This document shows, piece by piece, positions 1-11,469 of a stretch of DNA of 64,000 nucleotides (positions are counted from its first letter, which is position 1; each line of letters starts with the position of its first letter). The notes below the pieces were generated by a model. The model saw only the letters and a program-made list of their open reading frames with translations, was not told the DNA's origin and made no database searches. This DNA is from Dipteris shenzhenensis. Lineage: Eukaryota; Polypodiophyta; Polypodiopsida; Gleicheniales. Location of the stretch: assembly GCA_047967505.1 (NCBI GenBank), contig CM106539.1; one strand, written 5' to 3'. Made by a program: the position numbers and the translations under genes.

Positions 1-522
1 GATGCGCCTTGCTTGTGTATCGTTCAAAGTAATGTATTAGGTATCCTTCTATCTCCTCCATATCTATTGCAAACCCAAGGCAGTAAAGCATTCAAAGAAG
101 GTCTTATTAACCAAACCTCTCCACTATCTGTCCTTAGTATAGGGGCCATAAGTGGACAATGTGGTCCTTACACCACATGTGGAAAAGTTTCATATTGGAT
201 AAAAAGTAAAAAAAGGGAAACATATAAGGAAAAAATATTTGAGACATCTAAGTTTAAAAATGCAACAACTAGAGTTTGAAAAAATTTTAATCAAAATTAA
301 GAATTTTTAATAATATTGAGTTTGGTAAACATAATATTGAGCCACACATTTGGCCCATCTACCGGTAGGTGCATAGTATGATCCCAACAACATCCTACCT
401 CATCAAGGAGTACGTACAAATAGTTTTCATTACGTAAATAGATTAAAAGTCATATTGAATAGAATATTATTTTCATTACCCAAATAGAATATTAATTTCC
501 ATGTGTTTTTTTTGTGCATGCG
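1..522. other. Intergenic, no gene recognised
   Basis: AT-rich sequence left of the first retrotransposon. An 88-codon open frame at 13-279 (+) has no recognisable motif and no visible splice or promoter context, so I do not call it a gene. The last bases (523-527, CTAGC) are the target-site duplication of the copia element that follows. Confidence 0.5.
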
Positions 523-527
523 CTAGC
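523..527. repeat. Target-site duplication CTAGC, left copy
   Basis: CTAGC directly precedes the LTR edge at 528 and recurs at 6417-6421 directly after the other LTR edge. A perfect 5-bp repeat abutting both TG...CA ends is the expected product of copia integrase. Confidence 0.9.
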
Positions 528-698
528 TGAGAGTGCTCTCAATGGAAGCAAGAATGGAAGAAGGAGAGAGAGAGACAGAGAGCCACACACGTTTTGGTGG
601 GTGCAGAAGCACCCTAATCTTCTTTTTCATTCATTTATATATGTGTTTGAGTATTGTACATAACCGGGGTTAAGGCACAGTGACCTTTAACCCCCACA
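528..698 (-). repeat. 3' LTR of the minus-strand copia element
   Basis: 171 bp. On the element's strand it runs TGTGGGGG...CTCTCA. The outer 14 bp, TGAGAGTGCTCTCA on the plus strand, form a perfect 6-bp-arm hairpin. A purine-rich tract just right of 698 (AAGTGGGAGGT on the minus strand) is the likely polypurine tract. Confidence 0.92.
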
Positions 699-794
699 AC
701 CTCCCACTTAAAGGACAATGTGCCTTTAAGAGAGAACAACCAGTGAGCATACTATCCAATGCCCATCAATACACGACAATACTCAAACCGCTGA

Positions 795-3700
795 TTAGGT
801 AGACTTTTCGTCAGCATATCTGCAGGGGGTTATCATCTGTATGAACCTTGACAAGCTCTATGCACTTGTCCTCAAGTACCTCCCTGATGAAATGGTACCT
901 GACCTCAATGTCTTTGGTCTTTGCATGAAAGACCGGATTCCGTGCTAGCTGAATAGCACTCATGGAATCACTATGCAATGTCGGTACACCTGTATGAATC
1001 CCCAAATCTCCCACTAGCCGATCAAGCCATATAGCCTCCTTGCAACCCTCTGTGGCTGCAACATACTCAGCCTCTGTGGTAGACAAAGCAACACACTTAT
1101 GTGCACGAGACATCCACGACACTGCACCACCTGCAAAGGTGAACACATAACCAGAAGTGGATCTCCTACTATCCACATGCCCTGCATAGTCTGAATCTGT
1201 GTACCCAAGTACACGCATGTCTCCTCTACCAAAGCAAATGCACATCTCCTTGGTACCCTTCATGTACCTCATGATGCACTTAACTGCCTCCCAATGCCTC
1301 TTTCCTGGATTAGCCATATACCGGCTAACAACTCCCACTGCAAATGCAATGTCTGGTCTAGTAGCTATCATAGCATACATAAGACTCCCAACTGCTGATG
1401 CATAAGGAACCTTGGCCATCATGGCCCTTTCCTCATCTGATTTGGGACTATCTGTATGACTCAGTTTCACATATGGAGGCAATGGAGTACTCAATGCCTT
1501 CCCCCCCTCCATATTGAAACGCTGTAATACTTTTGTAACATACTCTTTTTGTGAAAGCCAAAGGAGTTTCTTACTCCGATCACGCGTGATGTGCATACCA
1601 AGAATATGACCTGCAAGTCCCAAATCCTTCATATCAAAGGCCTCATGCAACTTGGCCTTTAATGCATCTAGCTCATATAAGTATTCTTGCTAGCCAATAG
1701 CATATCATCCACATATAGTGCCAAGATTATCAGGCTATTATCCTTAGCCCTTTTAGTGTAGAGGCAGTGATCAATTTCACTCCTTCTAAAACCCTGGGAC
1801 CGAATGAAAGCATCAAACTTCTGATACCATTCTCTAGGCGCTTGCTTAAGACCATAGAGACTCTTCTTTAGCTTGCAAACTAAATGCTCTTTGCCCTTTT
1901 CTTCAAAGCCTTCCGGCTGCACCATGTAAATTTCCTCATGCAAATCCCCATGCAAGAAAGCTGTCTTGACATCCATCTGCATAAGCTCCATATCCTCTGA
2001 TGCCACTAGTCCAAGCATGCGTCTAAGTGTGGTCATCTTCACAACCAGAGAGAATATCTCATCAAAGTCCACACCCTTCTCTTGCTTGAACCTTTAGCAA
2101 CCAAACGGGCCTTGTACCTAGGCACATCATCACCTGTGACCTTCATTTTGTAGACCCATTTACATGGCAATGCTTTCTTTCCATGTGGCAAAGAAACCAA
2201 GTCCCAAGTCTTATTCTTCATAAGTGAACTCATCTCTGATTGCATAGCATACTCCCACTTGCGTTGATCCTCACGCATCATAGCCTCTCTATAGCAAGAA
2301 GGCTCCCCGCAATCAGTAAGCATCACATAGTCTACCCCTGGAACAAACCTATCAGGCGGTCCAGACACTCTAGATGATCTTCTCAAGGGCATTTCAGCTT
2401 GCTGTCCCACTTGCATATCAGCCACATTTGGCTCATCATTTCCACCAATAGATGATCCATCATCTACCCTTGATTGTATACCTGTGGGAGTACTTGGTTG
2501 TACCATTTCTTGCACATTTGGTGCATGGACAACTTGCTGTCTATCAACATATGCAGGTGGATTCACATCCTGGAAAGTGATTCTCCTCATTTCCACACCC
2601 CTCATGGGTGCCTTATGCATCTTCTTCTCATTGAAGACCACATCATGGCTGTGTATGATCTTCTTTACTTCTGGATCCCAGAGACGATAGCCCATCTCTC
2701 CACTTTCACCATAACCCAAAAAGATGCATTTCCTAGACTTAGGATCTAGCTTCTTTCGAAGCTCTTTTGGCACATGTGCATATGCCTCACACCCAAATAT
2801 ACGCAAATGAGAGTAAGAGGGCTTCTTGCCACTCCATGCCTCTTTAGGAATACCACCATCCAAACTCTTACTAGGTGATCTATTGATCACATGCACTGCA
2901 GTCTTCATTGCCTCAGCCCAAAAACCACCAGAAAGACTTGCATTGGAAAGCATGCATTGCAACCTTTCTTGAATGGTACGATTCATCTTTTCTGCAACTG
3001 GATTTTGCTCTGGAGTATGAGGGGATGTGAGCTCCCTCTTAATCCCACGTGTATCACAGAAATGCTGAAAGTCATGAGAGAGATACTCTCCACCATTGTC
3101 AGTCCGCAGGCATTTAAGCGTTCTACCTGACTGATTCTCAACCAAGGCCAGCCATTTTTGAAATACCTGGAATACATCACTCTTCCGAGCTATAGCATAA
3201 GCCCACACTTTCCTAGTTGCATCATCAATGAATGTCACATAGTGTTCAGCCCCGCCTAATGACCGTGTAGGCATGGGACCACATACATTTGAATGCACCA
3301 AATCAAGCATTTCAAACTCTTTCTTTCCCCTTCTTTTATGGGCTGATTTAGTCTGCTTTCCATAGAGACAGTGCTCACAAAATTCAAAATCAGAGAAACT
3401 CAAATGCGGTACATAACCCAAACGGCATAAGAGTTTCATTCCATTCTGGCTCATGTGCCCCAACCTGCAATGCCACAAAGAAGTGCTTGGCTGCTCGGTT
3501 ATTGCAACAACATGATCAAATGCCCCTGATACATGTAAGGGATACAAAGTCCCACACTTGGCACCCCTAGCCAAAAGCATAGAGCCCTTTTGAATTTTCC
3601 AACTTTGAAAGCCAAAAGTGGTGTGAAAACCAGCATCATCTAGCTGACCCACTGAAATAAGACTCTTGGTCAACTTAGGCACATGTCTCACATGTTTCAA

Positions 3701-4819
3701 AACAAATGCAGACCCATTTGCAAAAGAAAACTTTATGTCACCTACTCCCACTATGTCACATGCATAGTCATTTCCAAGATGCACACAACCTGTCTTTCCA
3801 CTGTCATAAGTGGAGAACCATTCCTTATGGGGAGTAACATGGAATGAAGCACCAGAATCCAAAATCCAATCCTGGGAATATGCATCATCTGAAGTGGTAA
3901 GCAAATCTGCAGATAAACTAGACATGAAGAGAACATCATTGTCACTATCATGTGTGACTGCATTGATCTCCTCGATCTTCACTTTTCCTTTGTCCTCCCT
4001 TGGACTCTCTTCCTTTTGATTTGCACCCCAATTTGCATTCTTTTTCTTATCCTTTTGCTCTCTTTTCAGCTTGTAGCAATCCTTTTTCATATGGCCCTTC
4101 TTGCCATAGTGGTAACACTCAATGTTCCGTGCCCTGGATTTGCTACGAGACTTCCCTCTTTCTTGGGACTTCCCCCTGAACTGTGATTTGCCCCTTTGCA
4201 CATTTAAGGCTGCATCCTGCTTGTTGCCATCCATAGACTTCCGTCTAATCTCCTCGGCCAACAAGCTACCCACAATATCATCAAATTTCAGTACTCCACC
4301 AGGTGTAGAGTTACTGACAGCTGTACAGAAGGTATCCCATGAGGATGGCAATGAACATAAGAGAAATATTGCCTTAGTCTCCGCATCAAAATTCATTTTC
4401 TGAGCCTGAAGCTGGCTGAAAATAATATTGAATTCATTCAAGTGAGAAGCAATGGAGACCCCTTCCTTCATTTGCAGCTCAAACAACCTCTTCATGAGGT
4501 AAACTTTATTAGAGGCAGTTTCCTTCTCATAAGTGGCACACAGTTTCTTCCACAAATCTTCCGTAGTCTGCTCATTTACTACTGTGAAATAAACTGACTC
4601 TGCAAGATGAAGTCTAATAGTAGACTTTGCTAATGCATCCAACTCATTCCAATCATCCTCAGACATATCCGCAGGCTTAGCTTCAATACCTGCCAAGGGT
4701 TTAATCTGCTTCTTTTGAATAAGCACATCCCTTATTTGTTCTTTCCACAAAGAAAAGTTTGTCCCATCAAACTTTTTAATGCTGAAAAACTCCTTTTCAG
4801 ACATGGAAGAGGATGCCAT
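795..4819 (-). pseudogene. gag-pol polyprotein of copia element 1, three frameshifts
   Basis: Encodes the capsid-like gag and the protease, integrase, reverse transcriptase and RNase H that copy and insert the element. The likely start is the ATG at 4819, just after an upstream in-frame ATG at 4843. Seen in order: a UBN2-type gag; a zinc knuckle near 4079-4120 whose second Cys is Tyr (codon 4106-4108); protease DSGA near 3848-3859; an integrase HHCC region near 3380-3470; the integrase core; RT with YVDDMLL near 1690-1710; and RNase H. In the integrase core the first catalytic Asp (expected in HSDVCGP) is Asn, at codon 3287-3289. Single-base losses break the frame near 2090 and 1660, and a further length error in a C-run near 826-830 breaks it just before the conserved C-terminal ADxLTK motif. 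The downstream frame resumes each time, so these are recent point lesions. Confidence 0.92.
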
Positions 4820-6231
4820 GATGCAAATAAAGCAAAATCCCAAATGCTAGTGCCTGCAAGAGAGAATCACACCAAATACCAGGTGCACCCAAATGTGTAT
4901 GCCACAATAGAGTGAAATATCACCAAAACTCAAAGCTCAAAGCATCTGACTCATGTGCATATACTATGCATCCATATGAGCAAATCTCGCCCAAAAGAAA
5001 ATGCCAATAAGTGCCAAATGACTCAAGCACAAACACTGTCCACTGGCATATGCATCAATAATATCTCATCCAAGAGAGCATAGCACTATCAATGCATCAC
5101 CTGCAATGTGTCAAAGCTATCCCTCAGCTTAAAATAGCATCCATGTGCAAAGCGTCCATAAAAATAGCATCCCACAAGGCAATTTGGGCCTATCAGCGCA
5201 TCCAATAAGGACCGCAATGCATCCAAATGGCCTATAAATCATCCACTGCAACCCAATGCACACCACAAATGAGCGCACACTGCTCAAACTGCAACCAGAG
5301 TGATCTGCATAAGGTATGCTCAAGAAATTATAGTCCCACGGTAATGAGCGCTAGTGAAAATAGAACCTGAGATGCCTCAAAACATGGGTGCCATTGCATA
5401 ATCGGAATCAGCAAGAAAATCTGCAAATATTTCTCTTCCACCAGAACTCTAAAATCCCAACCGATGAGTGAGAAATGGGAGTCAACACTTATCCACTGCC
5501 ATGTGGCATAAATCTAAGGTTTCAAAACCTTAGAATGAAAAATGCATGACAGAGAGACGAAATCAAATACACAGAGATCTATAACTCTGAAAATCCTCCA
5601 CCAAATCGCGCAAGAACTGATAGGTAGGGGTTTTTGGGCGTCGGGAACGCAATGGGACAAACGGTTTTGAAAACCGTGGTCTCAATCACTGGGTCCAACA
5701 CACGGGCTGAAAAACGTTTTTGGAAACAGAGCTGTTTGTAAACTCCACCGGAGTGCGAATGATGAGCAACATAGAAGTTTTAGGACCTCTTGAGTCCACC
5801 AGAACTGACAGATCTGCAAATGGTTGCTCCAAACTTGAGTTCCAACACCCGGGCAAAAAACGCAGGAACTGACACAGTGAGTCAGAAATCCAATGAAATG
5901 ACCCCAGATTCAACAATGAAGGTGTTTCCAAGCTCCTAAAGTGAAGTGGACACCAAAAGCAAGCAATAGTTGCCTCTACAAGTCAATATGGAGTCTCTGT
6001 CATCGAACGGAACAGGAAAAAGCTCAAGAAACGACTTTTTCTTTGAAAGCTCTTAACAGGCTCTCAAAACCACTTCGCAAAGCCAAAGTGACTTTTCCAA
6101 AGGTTCCTCCAAGGTCTCTGCACACTCGGATGCAAGTAAAGTCACCCACAAAGCTTCCCACAGAGCTTCTCCTTCCTCTCACAGAGTTGCTGAGCTTTAA
6201 GCATTCACGCACGCTCAACTAGATCACCCGG

Positions 6232-6243
6232 GCTCTGATACCA
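6232..6243 (-). other. Primer-binding site (initiator tRNA-Met type)
   Basis: On the minus strand it reads TGGTATCAGAGC, the standard copia minus-strand primer site, two bases inside the 5' LTR edge. It fixes the direction of the element. Confidence 0.92.
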
Positions 6244-6245
6244 GT

Positions 6246-6416
6246 TGAGAGTGCTCTCAACGGAAGCAAGAATGGAAGAAGGAGAGAGAGAGACAGAGAG
6301 CCACACATGTTTTGGTGGGTGCAGAAGCACCCTAATCTTCTTTTTCATTCATTTATATATGTGTTTGAGTATTATACATAATCGAGGTTAAGGCACAGTG
6401 ACCTTTAACCCCCACA
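6246..6416 (-). repeat. 5' LTR of the minus-strand copia element
   Basis: Partner of 528-698, with five transition differences and no indels. It contains a TATA-like TATATAAAT (plus-strand 6351-6359), which would be the element's own promoter. The right edge at 6416 abuts the second CTAGC copy (6417-6421). Confidence 0.92.
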
Positions 6417-6892
6417 CTAGCCAGCGCACAGGTTCTAGCACCACTATTCGTATGCAGATAGAGATGCTGAGAGCTGAGATGAGGGCACTGCAGGATGCTA
6501 GGGCACCCCCTCACTTGGTTGCGAGTCTAGATTTAGTTATTGAGGCTCTGGGTTGATTGGACACAGTTGAGGACGTTGTGGATAGCTTTCAGGCACAGGC
6601 TGAGGCAGAGATCACTGGTGGTGGCTTGGATTGGAGAGCCATTCGACAGTTGTTTGAGCGTGAGTCACATCATAGGTAGGCCTTAGAGGATATGTTTTGG
6701 GATGGTCACACTGACGCGATGTGACCACAATCAGGGCTCCCCTTGCATATTTTACATTGTAGGCACCCCATCATAGCAGCACACATTTATCCGAGATATC
6801 TTGCTGTGAATGGTGGTCGATTGCCTCACAACCGTCAGATAGCCAGGTCATTTGCCATGCACCTATACGCTGAGTTTGTGCTTGGTCATCAG
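6417..6892 (+). pseudogene. Decayed coding remnant with coiled-coil-like heptads
   Basis: Translating from about 6444 gives a long near-open frame rich in Glu, Ala, Leu and Arg (for example IEMLRAEMRALQDA and VEDVVDSFQAQAEAEI), interrupted only by isolated TGA and TAG codons. That pattern suggests an old coding region, possibly the gag-like end of a retroelement, into which copia element 1 inserted. I do not recognise the family. No partner is seen left of the copia insertion. Confidence 0.35.
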
Positions 6893-8020
6893 GTATAGTC
6901 ATGCTAGTAGGGATTGTAAAAATGTACGCATTATACCTTCCATGTGGCGCAAACCAAATCAGTTGGAGACCAAATCTTGCGTCGATGTACGTCTAGGGTG
7001 GCCTAAGAGCTGTTTGAAGTTTCATCCCCAACAAATAAGTCCACGTGCATATTTCATTAGTACGTGCGCCATTTTTCATACGTAGTCATGCTAGTAGGGA
7101 TTGTAAAAATGTACGCATTTGTCCTTCCACGTGGCGCATACCAAATCAGTTGGGCACCAAATCTTGCATGGATGTACGTCTACGGTAGTCTAAGAGCTGT
7201 GCAAAGTTTAATCTCCAATAGATAAGTCCACATGCATATTTCGTTAGTACGTGCGCCATTTTTCACACATAGTCATGCTAGTAGGGATTGTAAAAATGTA
7301 TGCATTATACCTTCCACGTGGCGCAAACCAAATCAGTTGGAGACCAAATCTTGCATGGATGTATGTCTAGGGTAGCCTAAGAGCCGTGTGAAGTTTCATC
7401 CCCAATAGATAAGTCCATGTGCATATTTCATTAGTATGTGTGCCATTTTTCATACGTAGTCGTGCTAGTAGGGATTGTAAAAATGTACGCATTTGTCCTT
7501 CCACGTGGTGCATACCAAATCAGTTGGGCACCAAATCTTGCGTGGATGTACGTCTACGGTAGCCTAAGAGCCGTGCAAAGTTTAATCTCCAACAGATAAG
7601 TCCACATGCATATTTCGTTAGTACGTGCGCCATTTTCCACACGTAGTAGTGCTAGTAGGGATTGTAAAAATGTACGCATTATACCTTCCATGTGGCACAT
7701 ACCAAATCAGTTGGAGACCAAATCTTGCATGGATGTATGTCTAGGGTGGCCTAAGAGTCATGCGAAGTTTCATTCCCAACAGATAAGTCCACACGCGTAT
7801 TTCGTTAGTACATGCGCCATAGCTTTGCCGCAGTCGTGCTAGTAGGGATTGTAAAAATGTACGCATTGTACCTTCCACATGGCGCATACCAAATCAGTTC
7901 AGACCAAATCTCGCGTGGATGTATGTCTAGGGTGGCCTAAGAGTCGTGTGAAGTTTCATCCCCAACAAGTAAGTCCACACGCGTATTTCGTTAGTACATG
8001 CACGAATTTTCTTAGTCACG
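6893..8020. repeat. 187-bp tandem repeat, six copies, A-B alternating
   Basis: The landmark GCTAGTAGGGATTG recurs at 6903, 7090, 7277, 7464, 7651 and 7838, exactly 187 bp apart each time. Copies 1, 3 and 5 share diagnostic bases (TTATACC, GGAGACC, CTAGGGT), while copies 2 and 4 share others (TTGTCC, GGGCACC, CTACGGT). Copy 6 is A-like with a 1-bp loss. This is a small satellite with a 374-bp higher-order unit. The short open frames inside it are repeats of one another and are not genes. Confidence 0.92.
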
Positions 8021-8337
8021 TTTTTAAAATGTCCTAAAGCACAAAACAAATTACAACATTACTACTAATAAATAATTTTTTGTTTTACAAACACGACAAA
8101 TCCCATTGAGAAGACATCGAACATCATGTATAAAATAGAATCTAATACAATGATGTGTATGAATGTGTATACAGCCATCATAGTGAAATACAAAATATGA
8201 GTCCATGAAAATTACAATGGTACGGTCACACAGTGAGCCTATACATATCGAATACAAAAAAGTGTAATCAACTAGTGATACCCAATAAAAATTAATCTGA
8301 TCAACTGATGATCCCAAAAAATATGATATGTAATGTG
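8021..8337. other. 3' flank of the transposase-like gene, no gene
   Basis: AT-rich spacer between the satellite and the stop codon at 8338-8340 (minus strand). It probably holds the 3' untranslated region of the transposase-like gene. I could not find a convincing terminal inverted repeat here. Confidence 0.4.
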
Positions 8338-11246
8338 CTACTCCTCAGGATCAGCTCTCATGCCAATAGTTGCAAGTATGCTCTCGTGATCCGCCACTGC
8401 AAGGCGCCATCGTGGAGTGGACGTCGCCTTGCGAGTGCGAACACGACTCAAAGTAATCTTGATCCCAACAATAAGATGAGAATACATGTATGCCTCCTGA
8501 TCCACCATGTACTCCTGGAACTCAATATAGTGACCACGCCTCTGTATCTGCTGAAAATAGTGGCCACCTACGATCATGCTATGAGCATTGAAGTGCATCC
8601 CATGCCCATCCACTGTATCCTCATTCAGCACACTCTTCAGCATAGAGCATCGCAACAAGTAATAATCCACACCCTCCTCATTGCCCTCCGAAGCAATAAC
8701 CGCGAAGATATCACCAATACGCAAAATATCTGTAAGCTGGTCATAATCTCTAGAGGAACTAAATCCCGCATCCTGATCATCATGTACCTCCTCCCAAGGC
8801 TGGAAGGGAGAAAGCACTCGCCGTACCCATGGATCGGCCCATGGTATCATGGAGCACCCTCCCCAATCATCATCAATGCATGTAGAGCAAAAACATGCAA
8901 ACCGTCGAGAAAAGATCGCGGGGTGAGACTCACCTACGCTCTTGATGGAATGGAAATCAAGAGTGCCAGGCACAGAACGACAATCAAAAGGCCTAGACCG
9001 ATCAAGACTCCCAATGTCCATGCACCAAAAATACCGGCTCACCACCCTATCGTCACGTGACTGAAACGAGGAGGTAGCACTAGTGGATAAGTGCTGGCTG
9101 CACCACCGCACCACATCATGTGCATCCTTGAAGCGATCGGCACTGTGACGCAACTGGTATCGACGCAAAGCACACTTCACGCAAGCACCTGCACCATCGT
9201 GCTCTCCCTTACCGTGCCCTGTCTCGAAGTAGCTCCATGTGATCGGAATGCCTGTCTCACAGTGCCATCTGCAGAACCAATAAAACTGTCTAGCGGATTT
9301 GAACTGACCACCGTAGCCGTCTGACCAGATCCAGCGCCGCTGCCATGTGACACCATGATCCCTCAAGAAACTATCATGCAAAGTGAAGCAATGCTGCACA
9401 AAATGGGCATCATGCGATCGATCATCACTAATGTAGAAGTGATACTCTCACACAATGACTCGTGAGTCCATGGTGCTATCAATGCCATCCACATGAGCCT
9501 GTGCATGACGATAGCTAATGTGCACAAATATAGCAACCTGCAATATGGCATTGAAAAAAAATATGACTATTGAAATAATTTAATATAATGAGGCGGGGAA
9601 AAAATCAATACTCAATCACACGTCACCTGTTCGGAGAAATAATACTCCGATTGGATCTCATGCTGTGGTGCAAAGGTGTAATTCTCCGCAAAGTCCACCA
9701 TTGAGACAACCACCCCTGCAGGAAATGTCCTCAAACATGCACGGAACTGACAATCCTCCCATTTCGCAGTGTGCGAGTGGCGTATGTAGCGGTACAGCTT
9801 CCCTCGAAAACTGTCAATGAATACAACACGTGGTGTCTCCTTCCCCACAAGCTGCAACCTCCTCGACTGTGCACCACCATCTAATGTCAAGGTACAGTAC
9901 TCATACTGCTGCCAACGAACCATCTGCACATCACAAGTATCTAGAGCAACTCGTGGCACTCTAGCAAAGTGACCACACAAAGTACAAGTGCCTTCCACAC
10001 AATCAAGGGAGTGGAATAAAGCATCACCATCTCGTGTACACAATATGGAATGAATGAAGTCGCGAGGGCTAGTAGGAACCACTCCCCTATGACCATCAAG
10101 GGAACGGAATACGTCATACATCAATCCAAAATCCACATGGTAGCGACAACAGCATGTGTCACGCTCCTGAGAGCATCGCACAAACCATAGCCTGCATCGC
10201 TCAAATGACCTCTGCCCAATCTTGAACTCTGGGTGCGCCTCTACAAATTGAGTGTACAACTCAGTCTGGGTACACTCCAAAAAACATGCACCATGCTCAA
10301 TGTACACACCGTGTGACACCCTCTTCCGCAATGCCTTCTTGAACATCGGGGATGCTCTGCAATGCTCCTCCCAAAACTGTTGTATGAAGGACCTAGTGGA
10401 ATCATCCAACAATCGATCGTTGCGAGGTGCACGACCACTCGAAGCCCAAAGAGCATCAGTCTCACTATCCTCTAGACTCTGCCTCCTAATGATGCCTGCT
10501 CGCAATGTGCGCGGTGCAATCTGAAGAAGACGTGAAGCGGTACGCACATGGCCTATCATATGAGGTCTACTAATGGTAGCCACAATAGCACGACGTGCTG
10601 CCAAGGCATCACTGGAGTTCCTATGCTTAATAGAAGCATAGGAACGTCGAACACTGCTAAGGACCTCACTAGATACAACCCTATCTCTACGTGCACCAAG
10701 ACCAGCAAGCCTCCTACACTCTACCAAGTTAGGGTGATCAATCAGGGATGTGAGAAGAGAAGACTGTGAAGCTGGCGTGAGGTCACAAAAAAAAGACTAC
10801 ACAATCTTGCTAGTACAACGACGGATAGTGGACTTTGGCAAGTCACATCGTGAAGCAACACTACTGCTGCAAGGTGGGGCAAGGGAATCAATGGGAGATG
10901 GTAGGGTGGACGGGGGAAGGGAGGCGCCAAGCGGAGCGAGGGGAGGGGGAGGGGGAGGGGGGAGGGTGGAGGGGAAGAGGTAGAGGTGGAGGCCAAAATG
11001 TAGGTGGCTAGGGGAAGGGCGAAGGCTAGAGGTAGGGGAGCGGATGAGGATGGGGGGACAATGGAGGTGGGGGTGGAGGTGGGATGTAGAGGTAGAGCTG
11101 GAGGTGGATCAGTGGTGGCAGCACGAGCTCGAGCTCTAGAGGCTCTCTTGCACTCACGAGCCTTCCGCTTGCACTCCTCGTCAATGAGATTTGGGGGGGG
11201 TTCCTACATCTTTCACGTCTACTAGCTCTACGCTTTGAGAACCCAT
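8338..11246 (-). pseudogene. DDE-transposase-like gene, two main exons, one premature stop
   Basis: Exon A (about 10775 to 9627) and exon B (9537 to 8338) join through an 89-bp GT-AG intron with the frame kept, giving about 770 residues. Motifs match a DDE/RNase H-fold transposase-like family: VDFAENY at the end of exon A; YISDDRSHD, WSDGYGGQFK and GHGKGEHDGAG in exon B; and a C-terminal domain from about GDIFAVIASEG to AYMYSHLIVG. An in-frame TGA at 9448-9450 sits where a Cys or similar codon would fit, so this copy is probably dead. Exon A is open upstream of 10727 to near 10780. A Pro-rich frame at about 10742-11200 with an ATG at 11246 could be a 5' exon, but an extra C in a C-run near 11192-11199 breaks it. 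I cannot name the superfamily. No terminal repeats or TSD were found, so a domesticated gene is not excluded. Confidence 0.7.
9538..9626 (-). other. Spliceosomal intron of the transposase-like gene
   Basis: 89 bp, AT-rich with a pyrimidine tract. The donor reads CAG|GTGACG (exon edge 9627) and the acceptor TTGCAG|GTTGC (exon edge 9537). Removing it joins ...YYFSEQ to VAIFVHISYRHAQ in the same phase, which restores the family's expected order. Confidence 0.85.
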
Positions 11247-11392
11247 TCTCAATAAAAGTAGGATGGAAGGTGTGACAAAGTGATGAGGAGGCAAGAATGG
11301 CTAAGAATGGGTGAAATGAACCAAAACGTGGTGTCTTATAGAGAGCCTCAACTCATCCACTAGATTGCTCTCTTCATTATTATTGGTGGAGA

Positions 11393-11458
11393 GGTGCTAA
11401 GATTGAAACTAATTGGCTAAGTTTTGGTGCTAAGATTGAAACTAATTGGCTAAGTTTT
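11393..11458. repeat. Perfect 33-bp tandem duplication
   Basis: The unit beginning GGTGCTAAGATTGAAACT occupies 11393-11425 and is repeated without change at 11426-11458. It lies in the 5' flank of the transposase-like gene. Confidence 0.9.
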
Positions 11459-11469
11459 GTACCTTCAAA

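Larger units (their letters stand above)
528..6416 (-). mobile_element. Complete Ty1/copia LTR retrotransposon (inactivated), minus strand
   Basis: The element is 5889 bp with 171-bp LTRs at 528-698 and 6246-6416, a 5-bp TSD (CTAGC), a primer-binding site complementary to initiator tRNA-Met next to the right-hand LTR, and one gag-pol region read right to left. Domain order gag, protease, integrase, reverse transcriptase, RNase H defines Ty1/copia. The two LTRs differ at 5 of 171 positions, all transitions, so insertion is fairly old. The gag-pol frame is broken in three places and two key residues are changed, so this copy cannot be autonomous. The stretch from about 4844 to 6231 is its untranslated leader and has no gene I can recognise. 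Confidence 0.95.

Noticed and set aside
6852-7842. Open frames at 6852-7085 and 7606-7842
   Set aside because: They are the same 187-bp satellite unit read in the same phase, not separate genes.
8308-9060. 250-codon plus-strand open frame
   Set aside because: Antisense shadow of the transposase-like exon, which has recognisable motifs on the minus strand.
10742-10996. Independent Pro-rich gene
   Set aside because: Low-complexity Pro/Leu frame on the 5' side of the transposase-like gene. At most it is a damaged first exon.
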